Shown here one piece after another: positions 11,305 through 21,580 of a stretch of 59,476 bases of DNA. The position numbers were made by a program, and so were the translations under genes. This stretch comes from Gyrodactylus bullatarudis (taxonomy: Eukaryota; Platyhelminthes; Monogenea; Gyrodactylidea; Gyrodactylidae). The notes below the pieces were generated by a model that saw only the letters and a program-made list of their open reading frames with translations, did no database searches and was not told the DNA's origin. Position 1 is the first letter of the stretch. The number at the start of each line of letters is the position of its first letter. The stretch is from the NCBI GenBank assembly GCA_012064415.1, contig SSNU01000217.1, positions 1 to 59,476 of the forward strand, given 5' to 3'.

Positions 11305-11690
11305 TTATTTAGAGGAGGAAAAATAGTTTGTAATCAAAGGGGTTGAAGTGTTGATCGTCGGCTGGGAACTTGAAACGGGGGTTGGATTCACTGTTCTCTG
11401 GATCCAAGTGGGCCATGGAAGTTTTAGCAAATTGACTACATTTTTCTGAATGCACAAGCTAGGTTTCTCTTTGAGAATGAAAAAGGCTTCGGCTTCTCTG
11501 AGCATGTGAAGGTTTTTTCCGGTGTTTTGGTATAAGATTGAGAAGATGTCGGGGATACTTCCTTCTTGCAACTTGCCGCGTTAAGTCTGACAGCTGTCTC
11601 CCAGGCCGCGTATTGTGTGTCCAATATATTGGGCTTTGCAAGCACATTGGCACTTGTAGACAACATGGGATTCTCGCAGGAAACTTAGTC
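11305..11690 (-). pseudogene. PLE-D: GIY-YIG domain and C-terminal tail, frameshifted
   Basis: In one minus-strand frame (about 11690-11590) the sequence reads HVVYKCQCACKAQYIGHT, the first GIY-YIG motif pair. A frameshift near 11580 moves to the frame 11305-11571, which holds the rest of the domain (LREAEAFFILKEKPSLCIQK), then LPWPTW and a Ser/Thr/Pro-rich tail ending PLITNYFSSSK. The same tail ending occurs on the plus strand at 50288-50376. The RT half of the same element lies upstream at 12398-13090, separated by degraded sequence. The endonuclease would nick target DNA in PLE retrotransposition; this copy cannot be functional. Confidence 0.75.
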
Positions 11691-12397
11691 TGTCTTTAGA
11701 AAGATTATTGAAAAGTTTTCTGGTTTTGAAGACTACCTTGAGTTTTACATCCGGATACCCTTACCTCAGGACTTCAGTTGCCTTTTTCCTGTATGTTGCT
11801 GCTAACATATCACCTTTGAATAGATGTTTCCAAATTAGGTTTTTTTGAGTGATGGACAATTTCTCCTTTACCCACATTTTGATCTTAATATCAACAGGGT
11901 TTAGACAATAAACGGAAAAACTAATAAATTACACATAGATTCAATCAATATTTTTCAATAATCTGGTGCTGAATTTATGAAGCTTTATGAAAATTATAAC
12001 GATCATATTGTCGATTCTCATCAAGAATATTATTGTTAGATTCTAAACTCATATGAAAGGTGCAAAAACAACAAGCGTGTATTTGAGTGATAGCGTTGTA
12101 TTTTGCCGATACCCTGGTTAACATATAAATATTAATATATTGCTCTATTTGGGACATTCATTTTGACTTTGCAACTTTTGGAAGGATGAGGAACTGGTTG
12201 TGCAATTCATCTCTTGATCTGTTTATTATTTTTGCCTTTTAAAAAAGTTGTCAATTTATTACTGCTTACTGTACTTTTTCGTTTTCTTTAATTTTTTTTA
12301 ATTTCGACTTCTTCTAAATGAGTTTTTCCTATCAGGAAATGTTCGCTTAGTTTGTTATTCAAAATAGCCTTACTTTCATCTCCTTTGAAAGGCAGCA

Positions 12398-13090
12398 CTA
12401 GATACAAAGGTTGACATTGTCATCTTCGTCCTTCAACTTATCCTTTGGGTGAGAGTATTTTTCGATAAAGTTCTTCTGGTATCCATCGTGCTTTAGATGA
12501 TCTTTCAGTTTCCTCCTCTTCTCCTGTTTGAATTCAGCCGAGACTAATCGATCAATGCTTAGAAAGGCATTTATTCGACAGGCGAAAAAATGTGGAAAGA
12601 TAAAAACTGAGTTTGAGTAGCTATCTTTCGATGAACCCTCACGTTCTCGGAACATTACGCGAAATTCAAGATCAAGAAATCCCAGCTTCTTTATTTCATT
12701 GGTGAAGTTTACATTTCGATGGATCATACTCAACAGTTGGCTAATTTCTATGGCATCAACGTCTGTTTCAACCAAAAGGAATGTGTCATTGAGGAGGTAC
12801 AATTGGGAACTGCTGATCATTTGTTGCCTTGTTCCCTGTTCAAGGGATGCCAAAAACATATCTGCGAGGAGTGGGTCGATCAGGCTTCCTATTGCGACAT
12901 CCATCAATCTGCTTGTAGTATAGCCCTCCAATTTTGAAATCGTATTGACTCCCGTCATGTATATGAGATCAATGACTGTTTCCGGTGGAAAACTACATGA
13001 AGAGAGATACTTAGATATTCGGTTCATCAAAAAAATAACCGTCTCTTGGATTGGCACGTTTGTAAACAGATATTTTTGAATGAGGGTGAA
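12398..13090 (-). pseudogene. PLE-D: reverse transcriptase fragment
   Basis: The minus-strand frame is open from about 13090 (KYLFTNVPIQETV, RT motif A region) through motif B (MDVAIGSLIDPLLADMFLAS) and motif C, where the catalytic YVDD is changed to LLND (LYLLNDTFLLVET), to the FLDLEF segment and the thumb region (SIDRLVSAEFKQEKR..HDGYQKNF). The thumb matches 49915-50100 in PLE-F. About 230 codons remain. Loss of the two catalytic Asp residues shows the copy is dead. The GIY-YIG part follows downstream at 11305-11690. Confidence 0.8.
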
Positions 13091-13189
13091 ACTATAGTAT
13101 AAGTTCTCGCTTGGTCTTTGGATGTGGGAGATTTATTGTAAGTTTCATTGAGTTAGTCATTTGAGATTCAACTAGAGCTACTGTATCAG

Positions 13190-13640
13190 AGATATTTTTT
13201 TATCCTCTATCTTCATTAAGAAGCACACTTTATCAAACCGAAGATGCCATAATGTAAATATTTCCCATGGTTATTGAGATATATTTAAAGTGATAAGATA
13301 TTTGATTTAAAATTAAATATTGAAACAAGAACATGTTTCTCCTCTATTATAATCTTGAATTTGATTACAGTCAATAAATGTAAGTGGAAAAAACTGATTA
13401 ATGAATCGAATTTTGATAACACTTGGTGAATGTTTATGAGAATTTTTTGTTTGGTCTTAACAATCAGATAAACACCAACTTTTTCAGAGTCTTTAAACTT
13501 GAGTTCTTCAAGAGGGATAAGCTTCCACATTATGTATATAGGAAAAATATCTCGAATTTCTCATATTATTTCGCCTATTTTTTAAAATTGTATATGTTAG
13601 GCCCATTGAGGTTAATCTACCGATTTTGCATAATTGGCAA
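13190..13640. other. No gene seen
   Basis: Overlapping frames on both strands (13285-13530, 13423-13683) run through AT-rich sequence and resemble nothing I know. I see no boundaries of a mobile element before the MITE at 13651. Confidence 0.5.
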
Positions 13641-13650
13641 GAATTCCATA

Positions 13651-14147
13651 CAGGATATAGAAATACTATGGAAAGTATTTTAAGGTAACATGAATTTTAT
13701 TTATTCGTTAAAATCGAATGTATAATCAATATTCTCTATCACAATTTTGTAATCAAGTATTTCAGATACTTGCTTGTATGTTTACATTTTTAAACAAGTT
13801 TGAGTATATCATTCGTCATCTGATATTCTAGTTTAATATTCAGTTCCCGATTGATTGAAATCAGATTTTCTTAATCTGAATTTTGCACGAATATACCCTT
13901 CTGTAGCAGTTTATAATTAGCTCATTGATAAACTTTTTATCAGGCTTCTCTGACAATGGCATTCTCTAGAATATCAGATGACGAATGATATACTCAAACT
14001 TGTTTAAAAATGTAAACATACAACCAAGTATCTGAAATACTTGATTACAAAATTGTGATAGAGAATATTGATTATACATTCGATTTTAACGAATAAATAA
14101 AATTCATGTTACCTTAAAATACTTTCCATAGTATTTCTATATCCTGT
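13651..14147. mobile_element. 497-bp MITE with near-perfect TIRs and TA duplication
   Basis: The element starts CAGGATATAGAAATACTATG and ends with the reverse complement. It is flanked by TA at 13649-13650 and 14148-14149. The two arms (about 13651-13836 and 13962-14147) are almost identical over some 185 bp; I noticed one mismatch (CTTGCTTG versus CTTGGTTG). The spacer is about 125 bp. TA duplication and long TIRs point to mobilisation by a Tc1/mariner/pogo-type transposase. There is no coding capacity. Confidence 0.88.
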
Positions 14148-14239
14148 ATAGCTTACTCTAATACATGGTGAGAAGTGGGATAAAAATAGGTTAAAAATTA
14201 CTCAAATTCTACGGGCTGTTGGTTTCAAGCATTTTTTTT

Positions 14240-14870
14240 ATTTACCCTTTTTTTCAGCGCTTGATATTTTTGGTCTTTTATATTTTTATTTACTCTGTAA
14301 CCCTCAAGTGTCGACTTCATCAGATTTTCGACGTCACGGAGTATGATAATCTCCGAGTAAGCTGCTTTCAAGGAGATTATTTTGTATTCATATGGGGCAC
14401 ACTTTTTAAAAACAACTTCTAACTTTTTAGCCACGGCATACATATGTTATTAGGGATATTTATTAATTTTTACAAATTACAAGGACATTGGAGTTTGGTG
14501 AAGTTAACAACTCTTCTTATTTCACTATTTCGATCTTGAGAAACAAGAAATAAATCTTCTTTAAGGATAGCAAAAACTTGTAAGAACCTAGATTCGTGTA
14601 AGGAGACTACCGATCAGAAGTGATTTATTTCATTCTTTCATCTTCAACCTAGATTCGTGTAAGGTTTTTCCATCAAAGGTTCTATATAAGGAGAAAGTTC
14701 ACTTTCAATATTTTTGAAACTTATTTAGGTTGCATAAAGAATTTGAATCATTCAAGTTACACTATTCAATAAGAGGGGAATTTTGAAATGAGAATAATTG
14801 ATTCGAGGAAATTTTCATTGGGTTGATTATTGGAAAAATTTATCCTTTGGGGTGAATTTTGGAATTAAAC
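14240..14870. repeat. Repeat R1, copy 2
   Basis: Nearly identical to 4250-4830 except for an insertion at about 14602-14660 that duplicates the CCTAGATTCGTGTAAGG text around a block (AGACTACCGATCAG..) also present in copy 3 at 26068-26108. The conserved minus-strand frame is at 14225-14443. The segment ends a few bases before the Tc1-like element. Confidence 0.7.
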
Positions 14871-14883
14871 CTATAATAATATA

Positions 14884-16427
14884 TAGTGGTAGAAAAAATA
14901 AAAGTATTCACTAGAAATTGTCTCTAAATCACTTATTAAAAGTTATTGAAAATAGAAAGATGACCCATTCGATAGAGAATATTCGTTTCTATCAGAAATT
15001 ACTTTTACTCGTACAAAGAGTTCATTCATATTTTCATAAATACAAATTTACAATATTTCATTAAATTTCAAAACGAAAAATTAAAAGTATTCACTTTTAT
15101 TTTGTAAAATCTCCCCTACCAAGTACAACATTTAAGCACCTTTTTGACATGGAATCATACAAATTTTCTATTATTTCTTTTGGGATTGATTTCCACTCTT
15201 CATTGATTCTTTGAACTAGTTCTTGCCTATTTGAATATACTCTCCCTTGGGAATAGACTTTTTGAGATAAAATTCCCCACAAGTTTTCAATCGGATTCAA
15301 GTCGGGGCTCCTAGCTGGCCATGACAAAATCTGTATCTCATTATCATCAAACCATGTTCTAGTTGATGCTGATCGATGACAGGGAGCATTATCTTGCTGG
15401 AATATCATCTCGCACTTATGAATTTCCTCCTTAAAGGGTAATAGCTGATCCTCAAGCAATTTCTGATATGAATTTGAATTAAGCTTCTCATCAATAACGA
15501 CAAGATTTCCAGTTCCTTGCTTTGTGATAAACCCCCAAACCATTACATTGCCTCCACCAAATCCTCGTTTGATTTTAGTAGGTCTAGGTAGAGACTTGTC
15601 AATCCAACAAGAAGAAAGGCCATCAGGTCCATCCAAATTGAATTTTTTCTCATCTGAAAACATGATTTTACTCCAATCTTGGTTTTGGACAATTTTATCA
15701 TGAGCCCACTGGTATCTCGATTCCCTATCCTTGATACTTAGATTAGGAACCCTTTTTGGTCTTCCCCAATAGATATTAGGATTAGTATTCAAATAATTTT
15801 GAACTGTTCTAATGCTGACATTCAATTTAAGCTCAGCTTTTATTTGAGAAGCTGTTGCTTTTTTCTTGATGGCTAGATTGACAATTTTTTTAATCAGGCA
15901 ATTGGGTATGGATCTCTTTCGGCCTCGCTTTTTCGGATTTAGCTTCTTTTGTTTGACTGAAAACAAATTATTAACAGTTCTACATGAGCATCCGATTATT
16001 TTAGCTATCTTCCGATTGCTTGAGCCATCTTGTTTTAATTTGTTGACAAAATCTCTATCACAGCCTCTCAGCTTCGAAAATTTCAATTTTTTAACGAACA
16101 TTTTTGAACTATGTTTAGTTTATTGGCGATAATATATTTGAATGTACTGTGTAAGAGATATAATGAAAATTCAGAATTCAAAGTCTAATTCTAACTGGGA
16201 AAAAAGGTGATTGAAACTGAATACTTTTAATTTTTCGTTTTGAAATTTAATGAAATATTGTAAATTTGTATTTATGAAAATATGAATGAACTCTTTGTAC
16301 GAGTAAAAGTAATTTCTGATAGAAACGAATATTCTCTATCGAATGGGTCATCTTTCTATTTTCAATAACTTTTAATAAGTGATTTAGAGACAATTTCTAG
16401 TGAATACTTTTATTTTTTCTACCACTA
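14884..16427 (-). mobile_element. Tc1-like element, complete, about 1.54 kb, IR/DR type
   Basis: Terminal inverted repeats 14883-15092 and 16220-16429 are about 210 bp each and I found no mismatch in the parts compared. The ends read TATAGTGGTAG in both directions inside a TA-rich target, consistent with TA duplication. Each TIR carries a direct repeat of AAAAGTATTCA at its outer end (about 14900, 16405) and again at its inner end (about 15083, 16222), about 185 bp apart: the IR/DR layout known from Sleeping Beauty-like transposons. The single gene is intact. Identical TIRs and an open gene indicate recent activity. Confidence 0.9.
15097..16101 (-). CDS. Tc1-family transposase, DD34E, apparently intact
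   Basis: 334 codons with Met start at 16101; the family is usually about 340 aa. Residues about 10-110 form the paired N-terminal HTH DNA-binding region (SNRKIAKIIGCSCRTVNNLF, then a basic linker PKKRGRKRSIP and a second HTH with ATASQIKAELKLNVSIRTV). The catalytic domain follows: first Asp in MFSDEKKFNLDGPDG, second in IFQQDNAPCHRS, and Glu in SPDLNPIENLWG, with 34 residues between the second Asp and the Glu. GFGGGNVMVWG is also typical. It cuts and pastes its own ends into TA sites in the nucleus. The stop lies at the inner edge of the left TIR. Degenerate relatives occur at 21030-21580 and 56129-56400. Confidence 0.95.
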   Translation of the reverse strand: MFVKKLKFSKLRGCDRDFVNKLKQDGSSNRKIAKIIGCSCRTVNNLFSVKQKKLNPKKRGRKRSIPNCLIKKIVNLAIKKKATASQIKAELKLNVSIRTVQNYLNTNPNIYWGRPKRVPNLSIKDRESRYQWAHDKIVQNQDWSKIMFSDEKKFNLDGPDGLSSCWIDKSLPRPTKIKRGFGGGNVMVWGFITKQGTGNLVVIDEKLNSNSYQKLLEDQLLPFKEEIHKCEMIFQQDNAPCHRSASTRTWFDDNEIQILSWPARSPDLNPIENLWGILSQKVYSQGRVYSNRQELVQRINEEWKSIPKEIIENLYDSMSKRCLNVVLGRGDFTK

Positions 16428-17371
16428 TATAATGTTGCCATCTTTTTATATAATGTTCGAATTTATTTATGTGAAAACCTTTCAATTTTGAATTTTTCAA
16501 ATTTAAACCATTTGATAAATAATAAAATTCTCTATCGAATGGTATCTTTCTTTTTCATTTTCCCCATCGCATGTTAAAATGTTTTTTTCCATAGATGTTG
16601 AAACGAACTAACATCTGAAACACTTTTTATATTCTCCATCTGGGTAACTTTTTGCTTGAATATCTCTGATAAGTTTGAATTTCAAGATTTCTATAGATGA
16701 TTCAGAATATTCGACAAAATAATAATCGAATAATTTAGAATATTTTTTCTCTTAATTATAACTTCGGAATTGAGGAGCTGAAGCTGATTAAATACTTTGA
16801 AAACATCGAGATTTCGAATAGAGTCTTCACAAGAAGATTTAAATGCTCTTCCTTAATAATTATTAGAATTACAAAAAGCAGAGATTCATAAAAAACTCAT
16901 TTTCAGAGTCTAAAATGTACCAATATTCAGAGGGTGCAGATACATAAAATCACAACTAAATTATTATGAGCTGCAATTAGACAAAATCAAAGCTAGATTG
17001 TAATATAAATTTGAGAAAGATTCAAAAATACGTGAAAAGAAATCTGGTAATATTTCTCAAGAAGGAAAAAATAATCCCAAAACTCTCAAAATTTGATAGG
17101 AATTTTCGAGTTGATCTGATCATGGAAAAAATAGGCAAAAGATCTAATTCGAACTAGGTCACAATTACTGACGACAAAGGTTCAACTTGAATAGACCTGA
17201 TGGCAAGTCACCAATGTCCAGTGTCCGAATTAGGACGCTCCGAAGAAAATATTGATCACGTACACAGTGAAGCTTCAGTTTTGGGTCGAGGAGTAATTTA
17301 TTCTAGAAGAACCTCAGCAGAAGTCATTTTTGGCGAAAAAATATCAAAAATGTTTGACTAAACATTTTTAA

Positions 17372-18875
17372 CCCTTTCGATACCAGAGGTCATATATGAC
17401 CTCTATTTTTAAAGTTATTTTGTATAGTTATCTACAAAGCTTATTAGTAAAAATCATATTCTATTATCTCCTGTTATTCTTTTAACTTCTTTTAGCATCA
17501 ATCTTCGGCAATTATCTTCGAAAACCTCTAATTATCATAAGTATATATAATTAAAAATTAAATTAGAAATGCAATTTATTAAGCTGCTAATTACTATCTT
17601 ACAAATTACTCTCTTAAAAGTATATAATTTATCTCCATCAATCCAATGAGACCTCAACTCTGATTCTATTGGCTAATTGGATCTCGTTATTCAGCATTAA
17701 AGATGAGGTAATATATGACCCATCGGTCATCTAAGTCATGGAAGAAGAGCTCAACGTCCGTTATAAAAGATCCGGTAAAACTTATTCCCTTGTCTTCATA
17801 CCTGAGAGAGACAATTCAGATGGTGAAGACGAAGATAATGATGTATTAACAGCAATTCATTCCGAGAACAATAGTGATTCAGATGATGAAAGTATAGTAG
17901 ATCTTGAGGATCTTGCACCTTCTCATCTTCGAGATACAAGAAAACATCCAAAAGTTTTGACTGATTTTATTCCTTTACCGAAGAATAGTGGTGTGCGAAC
18001 AAATCTGGAGTATTATTCTTTATTCTTCGATGATGGAATGATATCAACGCTGGTATATCAATCAAACATTTTCGCTACTCAGAATAACAGAGTCCTTGGA
18101 ACCAATATAAACGAGGTCCGAAAATTTCTCGGAATGCTGCTCAAGATGAGTTTGATACAATTACCTCGAGTGCAAATGTACTGGTCTAAAGAGACAAAAG
18201 TAGAGGCCGTCTCAATGCTGATGAGTCGTAATCGATTCACCGATTTGAAAAGAAATCTTCATTTTGCTGACAACTCATTGACAGACACATCGGATCGAAT
18301 TTACAAAATTCGTAATCTTGTAGAAATGTTTCACCAAAACTGTCTACGAAATGGAGAAGGTGATCATGTTCAATCCGTCGATGAACAAATAATCCCATTC
18401 AGAGGAAAGTCAAGAATAAAGCAGTACCTTCCCAATAAACCGGTAAAATGGGGACTTAAAGTGTATTCAAGAAATTCTCTTGATGGCTACACGTATGACT
18501 TTCACATTTACGAGGGCAAGACTCCTGTGATTCCTGACTCTTGTGGCATGTCATCTGGAGATTTTGTCTTGAAGGTTGCCGAATACTTGACTAACCCGAA
18601 CCATATTCTCTATTTTGATAACTTCTTTACCAGCATCGAACTCCAAAAGGCTTTATTGAAAAGAAGAGTTCACTCAACTGGGACTATAAGATCTAATAGG
18701 CTCAAGAACCTCGATCTTTTAAGAAAAGAATCCGAATTGAAAAAAGAAGGGCGAGGATCTTATGATCTTCTGTCCATACATTGTCGATTCATACAACAGA
18801 TATATAGGAGGAGTTGATCTTTTTGATTCCTTTATGGCTCGGTATAGGATACATCATCGAGCCAGAGCATGGTAA
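17372..18875 (+). mobile_element. piggyBac element, 3'-truncated
   Basis: A TTAA (17368-17371), the canonical piggyBac target, directly precedes CCCTTTCGATACCAG, followed by the palindrome GAGGTCATATATGACCTC. This is a credible left terminus. A related subterminal motif (GAGGTAATATATGACC) lies at 17706, just before the gene. No matching right end follows; coding similarity stops abruptly at about 18871. Confidence 0.75.
17738..18874 (+). pseudogene. piggyBac transposase, frameshifted and C-terminally truncated
   Basis: Met at 17738 opens a frame with an acidic N-terminus (about residues 20-60, many D/E/S) typical of the family, followed by the DDE_Tnp_1_7 domain: HLRDTRKHPK..DFIP, the first catalytic Asp in QSVDEQIIPFRGKSR, and the second in LYFDNFFTSIELQKALL. 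A one-base frameshift near 18770 is needed to enter SYNRYIGGVDLFDSF, which holds the third catalytic Asp. A stop follows RARAW at about 18872, so the C-terminal part and the Cys-rich finger are missing. About 375 of the usual 550-600 residues remain. The enzyme excises seamlessly at TTAA; this copy is inactive. Confidence 0.9.
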
Positions 18876-19308
18876 GAGTTTAAGCAAAGGGGGAGCAATT
18901 CGAAAAATCAAAAAAGTGCTTGTGGTTAATTCAAAATTATGTTGACACATTCAAACGATCGATACCCAAAAATTAATTTGAAACAATTGAATAAAAGGAG
19001 AATTTTCAAGTCAAAAAGAGTGTTTCACACATTAATTCATTTTTAACATATATGAAAAATATCATTCGATAGAGAATATTATTATGTATCAAATGGTTTT
19101 GGTTTGAGAAATATATTATGTAAAACAGTCCTAGAATTGAAATAATTGAAATTATAAAAATTCGAAAAATTATTATTATATAGAAAAATTAAGCCAAAAA
19201 TAACCTTGGAGACAAAAAACCAATTCTCACTTCCCCTTTATTGTGCTCAAATCTGAATGAATCAATCAAAGGATTTAACTAAACATTTTTTCTGTATTTA
19301 AATTTTAA

Positions 19309-19359
19309 AAGTCTGATGAGATCCGGTGAACTATAAATTTTATCAGTAAATATTCACTT
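19309..19359 (+). ncRNA. Hammerhead motif, PLE type 2, one core change
   Basis: AAGT (19309-19312) pairs with ACTT (19356-19359). The CTGATGA box is intact (19313-19319), followed by GATCCGGT and GAAC where GAAA is expected. The helix III insert is AT-only. The downstream text CTTGTTTTCTGAATCCTCGTGATGA parallels 20775-20800. Confidence 0.5.
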
Positions 19360-19554
19360 GTTTTCTGAATCCTCGTGATGAAAAATAACCTTATTTAAAA
19401 CAAATTATTCAAGGCACAAGTGAGTTTACTTTTAAGGGAAACAATTACAAAATTATTATATATTTATGTCAATGAAATATATAGCAAAAAAAGTTTTTAA
19501 TTTGAAAACTTGTTCTTGTTGGTTATTTTAAATGATATTAATTCAGAAATTGGA

Positions 19555-19720
19555 AGAAGATATATTAAAACCAAATGTACATTTCTTGAAGCATCATCAG
19601 GGGTAATTCTTCAAAAATGATATTAGTTAAAAATGCATTCAAGATAATAATTTACATATCATGAAAGGAATAGTAAAAGTCAAAATAAATAATAGAGGAT
19701 AGTTACCCTGAAGCGTTTAT
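19555..19720 (-). repeat. PLE-A terminal repeat with hammerhead motif (19570-19604)
   Basis: Minus-oriented PLE-A end. On the minus strand: CTGATGA, TGCTTCAA, GAAA, the palindrome ATGTACAT, T, then TGGTTTTAATATATC. Helix I is CC/GG with a mismatch next to the core (C where A is expected). Similar in layout to 21905-22060. Confidence 0.6.
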
Positions 19721-19869
19721 TGCAAAGCATTCGAATATATGAGTAAAAGCTGATGCAGACATAGAGAAATAAACCCCAATTTATCTATAGTTGCCATTCA
19801 AAGGTGATGCTGCACATCAGATACTCAATAATAAATTATTTGAAAAACAAAAAGAGCGTTCCCTGGTCA

Positions 19870-20185
19870 TAAACTTAGGATAATTCTCAAAACAACGGAT
19901 TTAATCCCTGATTTAAACAAGGATTCTTTACCCTGGCTTGAAAGAGAAGGAGTTATATATTTGTTCAAATGTCAATGTGGTTCATCATATATTGGACAAA
20001 CAGTGAGACCAGTTAAAGTGAGAATAAAAGAACACCTCAGTGCGGGAAACAAATGTTCAGCGATCTAGGAGCATCTCAGTTTGACAAATCACACTGCTGA
20101 TGGGAGCAGCTTTGGCATATTATATCAACCAAGAGGTCCTTTGCAAAGCTGAGTTGCACTACATTAGAGATTTGAAGCCTATCTT
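19870..20185 (+). pseudogene. PLE-G: GIY-YIG domain remnant
   Basis: The plus-strand frame around 19943-20065 reads REGVIYLFKCQCGSSYIGQT followed by VRPVKVRIKEHLS, a clear GIY-YIG start with the metal-domain spacing seen in the other PLEs. After stops near 20069 the remainder continues in another frame (AELHYIRDLKPIFANRRS at about 20147-20204), matching the C-terminal end of the domain. The upstream RT is absent, so the copy is 5'-truncated. The tail and a hammerhead follow downstream. Confidence 0.75.
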
Positions 20186-20255
20186 CGCAAACAGAAGGAG
20201 TTAGCAACAAAACTGGGTATTACCGAAAAAGAAGAGGTTTACACAGCAGAAAAGG

Positions 20256-20663
20256 TTGAAAATGGTTGCTAGGATTCTTGAGGACTCACCCATTTGCACT
20301 TCAACCCATAATCCTGAGGCCAAGGAAATTGACAAGATTACAATCATTGAAACAAAAGAGCAAGTAGTTATAACTACACCTCAAAGTAATCAACTCAATA
20401 TGTCAACCCCAGTAACAATTACAACTGAGAGTGAATGTGAAAATCTAGAAAAGTCAAGGGACGTTGATAATCGAATTATCTCTCAACCTGTAATTAGCTC
20501 AATAGAATCCGGGAAGCAACATGCACCTGCATCTACGAATCGGGGTAGAAAGAGAGGGACAATCCACTCTACATCATTATCTGAAGAGGAGAAGGGTACC
20601 CTAGAAACATCAACCTTTCCCTACCACAGTATTAAAATATTCTTTATTAAATCCTGGGAATGA
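20256..20663 (+). pseudogene. PLE-G: low-complexity C-terminal tail
   Basis: 135 codons, Thr/Ser/Glu-rich, containing RDVDNRIISQPVISS (shared with tails at 7199 and 49389) and a basic RGRKRG patch, ending YHSIKIFFIKSWE. It follows the GIY-YIG remnant after an in-frame stop, so it was probably fused to it originally. Ile-x-x-Phe-Phe near the end resembles a PCNA-interacting peptide and is paralleled in the other tails. No enzymatic domain is visible. A type-2 hammerhead starts 63 bp downstream. Confidence 0.6.
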
Positions 20664-20725
20664 TTGAACCAATCAGAGGATCCCAATTTTTTTAATAAGT
20701 TGGTATAAATATCTAGCCTGTGTAA

Positions 20726-20776
20726 GAGTCTGTTGAAAACCGGTGAAACAAAAGCTTTATTACCAATTATTCACTT
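20726..20776 (+). ncRNA. Hammerhead motif, PLE type 2
   Basis: GAGT (20726-20729) pairs with ACTT (20773-20776), including one G-U. The first box is CTGTTGA (A6 changed), then AAACCGGT, an intact GAAA box (20745-20748), the palindrome AAAGCTTT and C20772 as cleavage base. It sits in the 3' end of PLE-G. Confidence 0.5.
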
Positions 20777-20844
20777 GTCTTCCGATCCTCATAATGAATT
20801 TCTCATTAAATTGAGAATTAAAGAATTTCGGCAATATTTCCCAC

Positions 20845-20955
20845 AAAAAATAATAAAATGCAAGCCAAAAAAACACCAAAAATCTCCAGTAACAGTGGAT
20901 AAACCTCACATTGGCCAAGGTAGTCGAAGATTATAGGAATAGTTTTTTTGAATTT
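20845..20955 (-). repeat. PLE-A 3'-end fragment
   Basis: Short minus-oriented match to 22065-22175: AAACACCAAAA.TCTCCA, GTGGA, then GGCCAAGGTAGT. Nothing coding. Confidence 0.6.
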
Positions 20956-21029
20956 TCTTCTTCCAATTTTCTGAATCATGAATATAAGTGGATTTTCAGA
21001 AGTTTTCATTTTTATTTGGTGAATTCTCC

Positions 21030-21580
21030 ATCATTTTGAACCACTGATAAGCATCTTTTTTGCATAGATTTATTGAGATTTATAATAGTTTCTCTCTCTA
21101 TTAAATTCCACTCTCCAATTATGCATTTTATTAATTCATCTTAATTACTAAATTGTCTACCATTTTCATAGACTTGTTGAGCTAGAATTCCCCAGAGATT
21201 TTCAATTGGGTTCAAATCTGGACTTCTAGACGGCCATTCAAGCAAAATGATTTTATGTCCTTGAAATCAATTTTTGATAGAAATTGATCGATAACATGAG
21301 GCGTAATCCTGTTGAAAAATAAAATTTTAATTCTCGAGCTCCTCTTTAAAAAGGCAGAATATTCTCTTCTAAAAGTTCTTGATTGGAATTTGGATCAAGT
21401 TTATGATCAACAACAACCAAACGGCGAACATTTTTTTTGGAATAAAACCCCATACCCTTACAGTTCCTCCACCAAATCCTTTTCAAAGCGAAAACTTTTT
21501 TTTGGCTATCACTATATTGTGTTAGTTTTATTTTCTGAGATAAATTTGCTATTTCTAACCTGAATGCTATTTATGCTATT
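21030..21580 (-). pseudogene. Tc1-like transposase remnant
   Basis: The minus strand, across several frames, shows FGGGTVRVWGFIPKK (21495-21440), VVVDHKLDPNSNQELLEENI, and a decayed PxLNPIENLWG-like segment (around 21190-21235). Order and spacing follow the intact transposase at 15097-16101, but stops and frameshifts interrupt it throughout. The N-terminal DNA-binding part and recognisable TIRs are missing. From 21580 to 21900 I see no gene. Confidence 0.75.

Larger units (their letters stand above)
16495..19110. repeat. Diverged inverted repeats flanking the piggyBac copy
   Basis: The left arm (about 16495-16640) and the right arm (about 18985-19110, inverted) share AACCATTTGATA.ATAATA, ATTCTCTATCGAATG and CTGAAACACTTTTT-like text, with mismatches and indels. 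The 15-bp core ATTCTCTATCGAATGG also occurs in both TIRs of the Tc1 element at 14884-16427. I infer an older Tc1-type element whose interior was replaced or invaded by the piggyBac at 17372. From 16640 to 17370 I see no gene. Confidence 0.5.

Noticed and set aside
12699..12937. Plus-strand frames of 72-74 codons
   Set aside because: Antisense to the PLE-D reverse transcriptase, which carries recognisable RT motifs.
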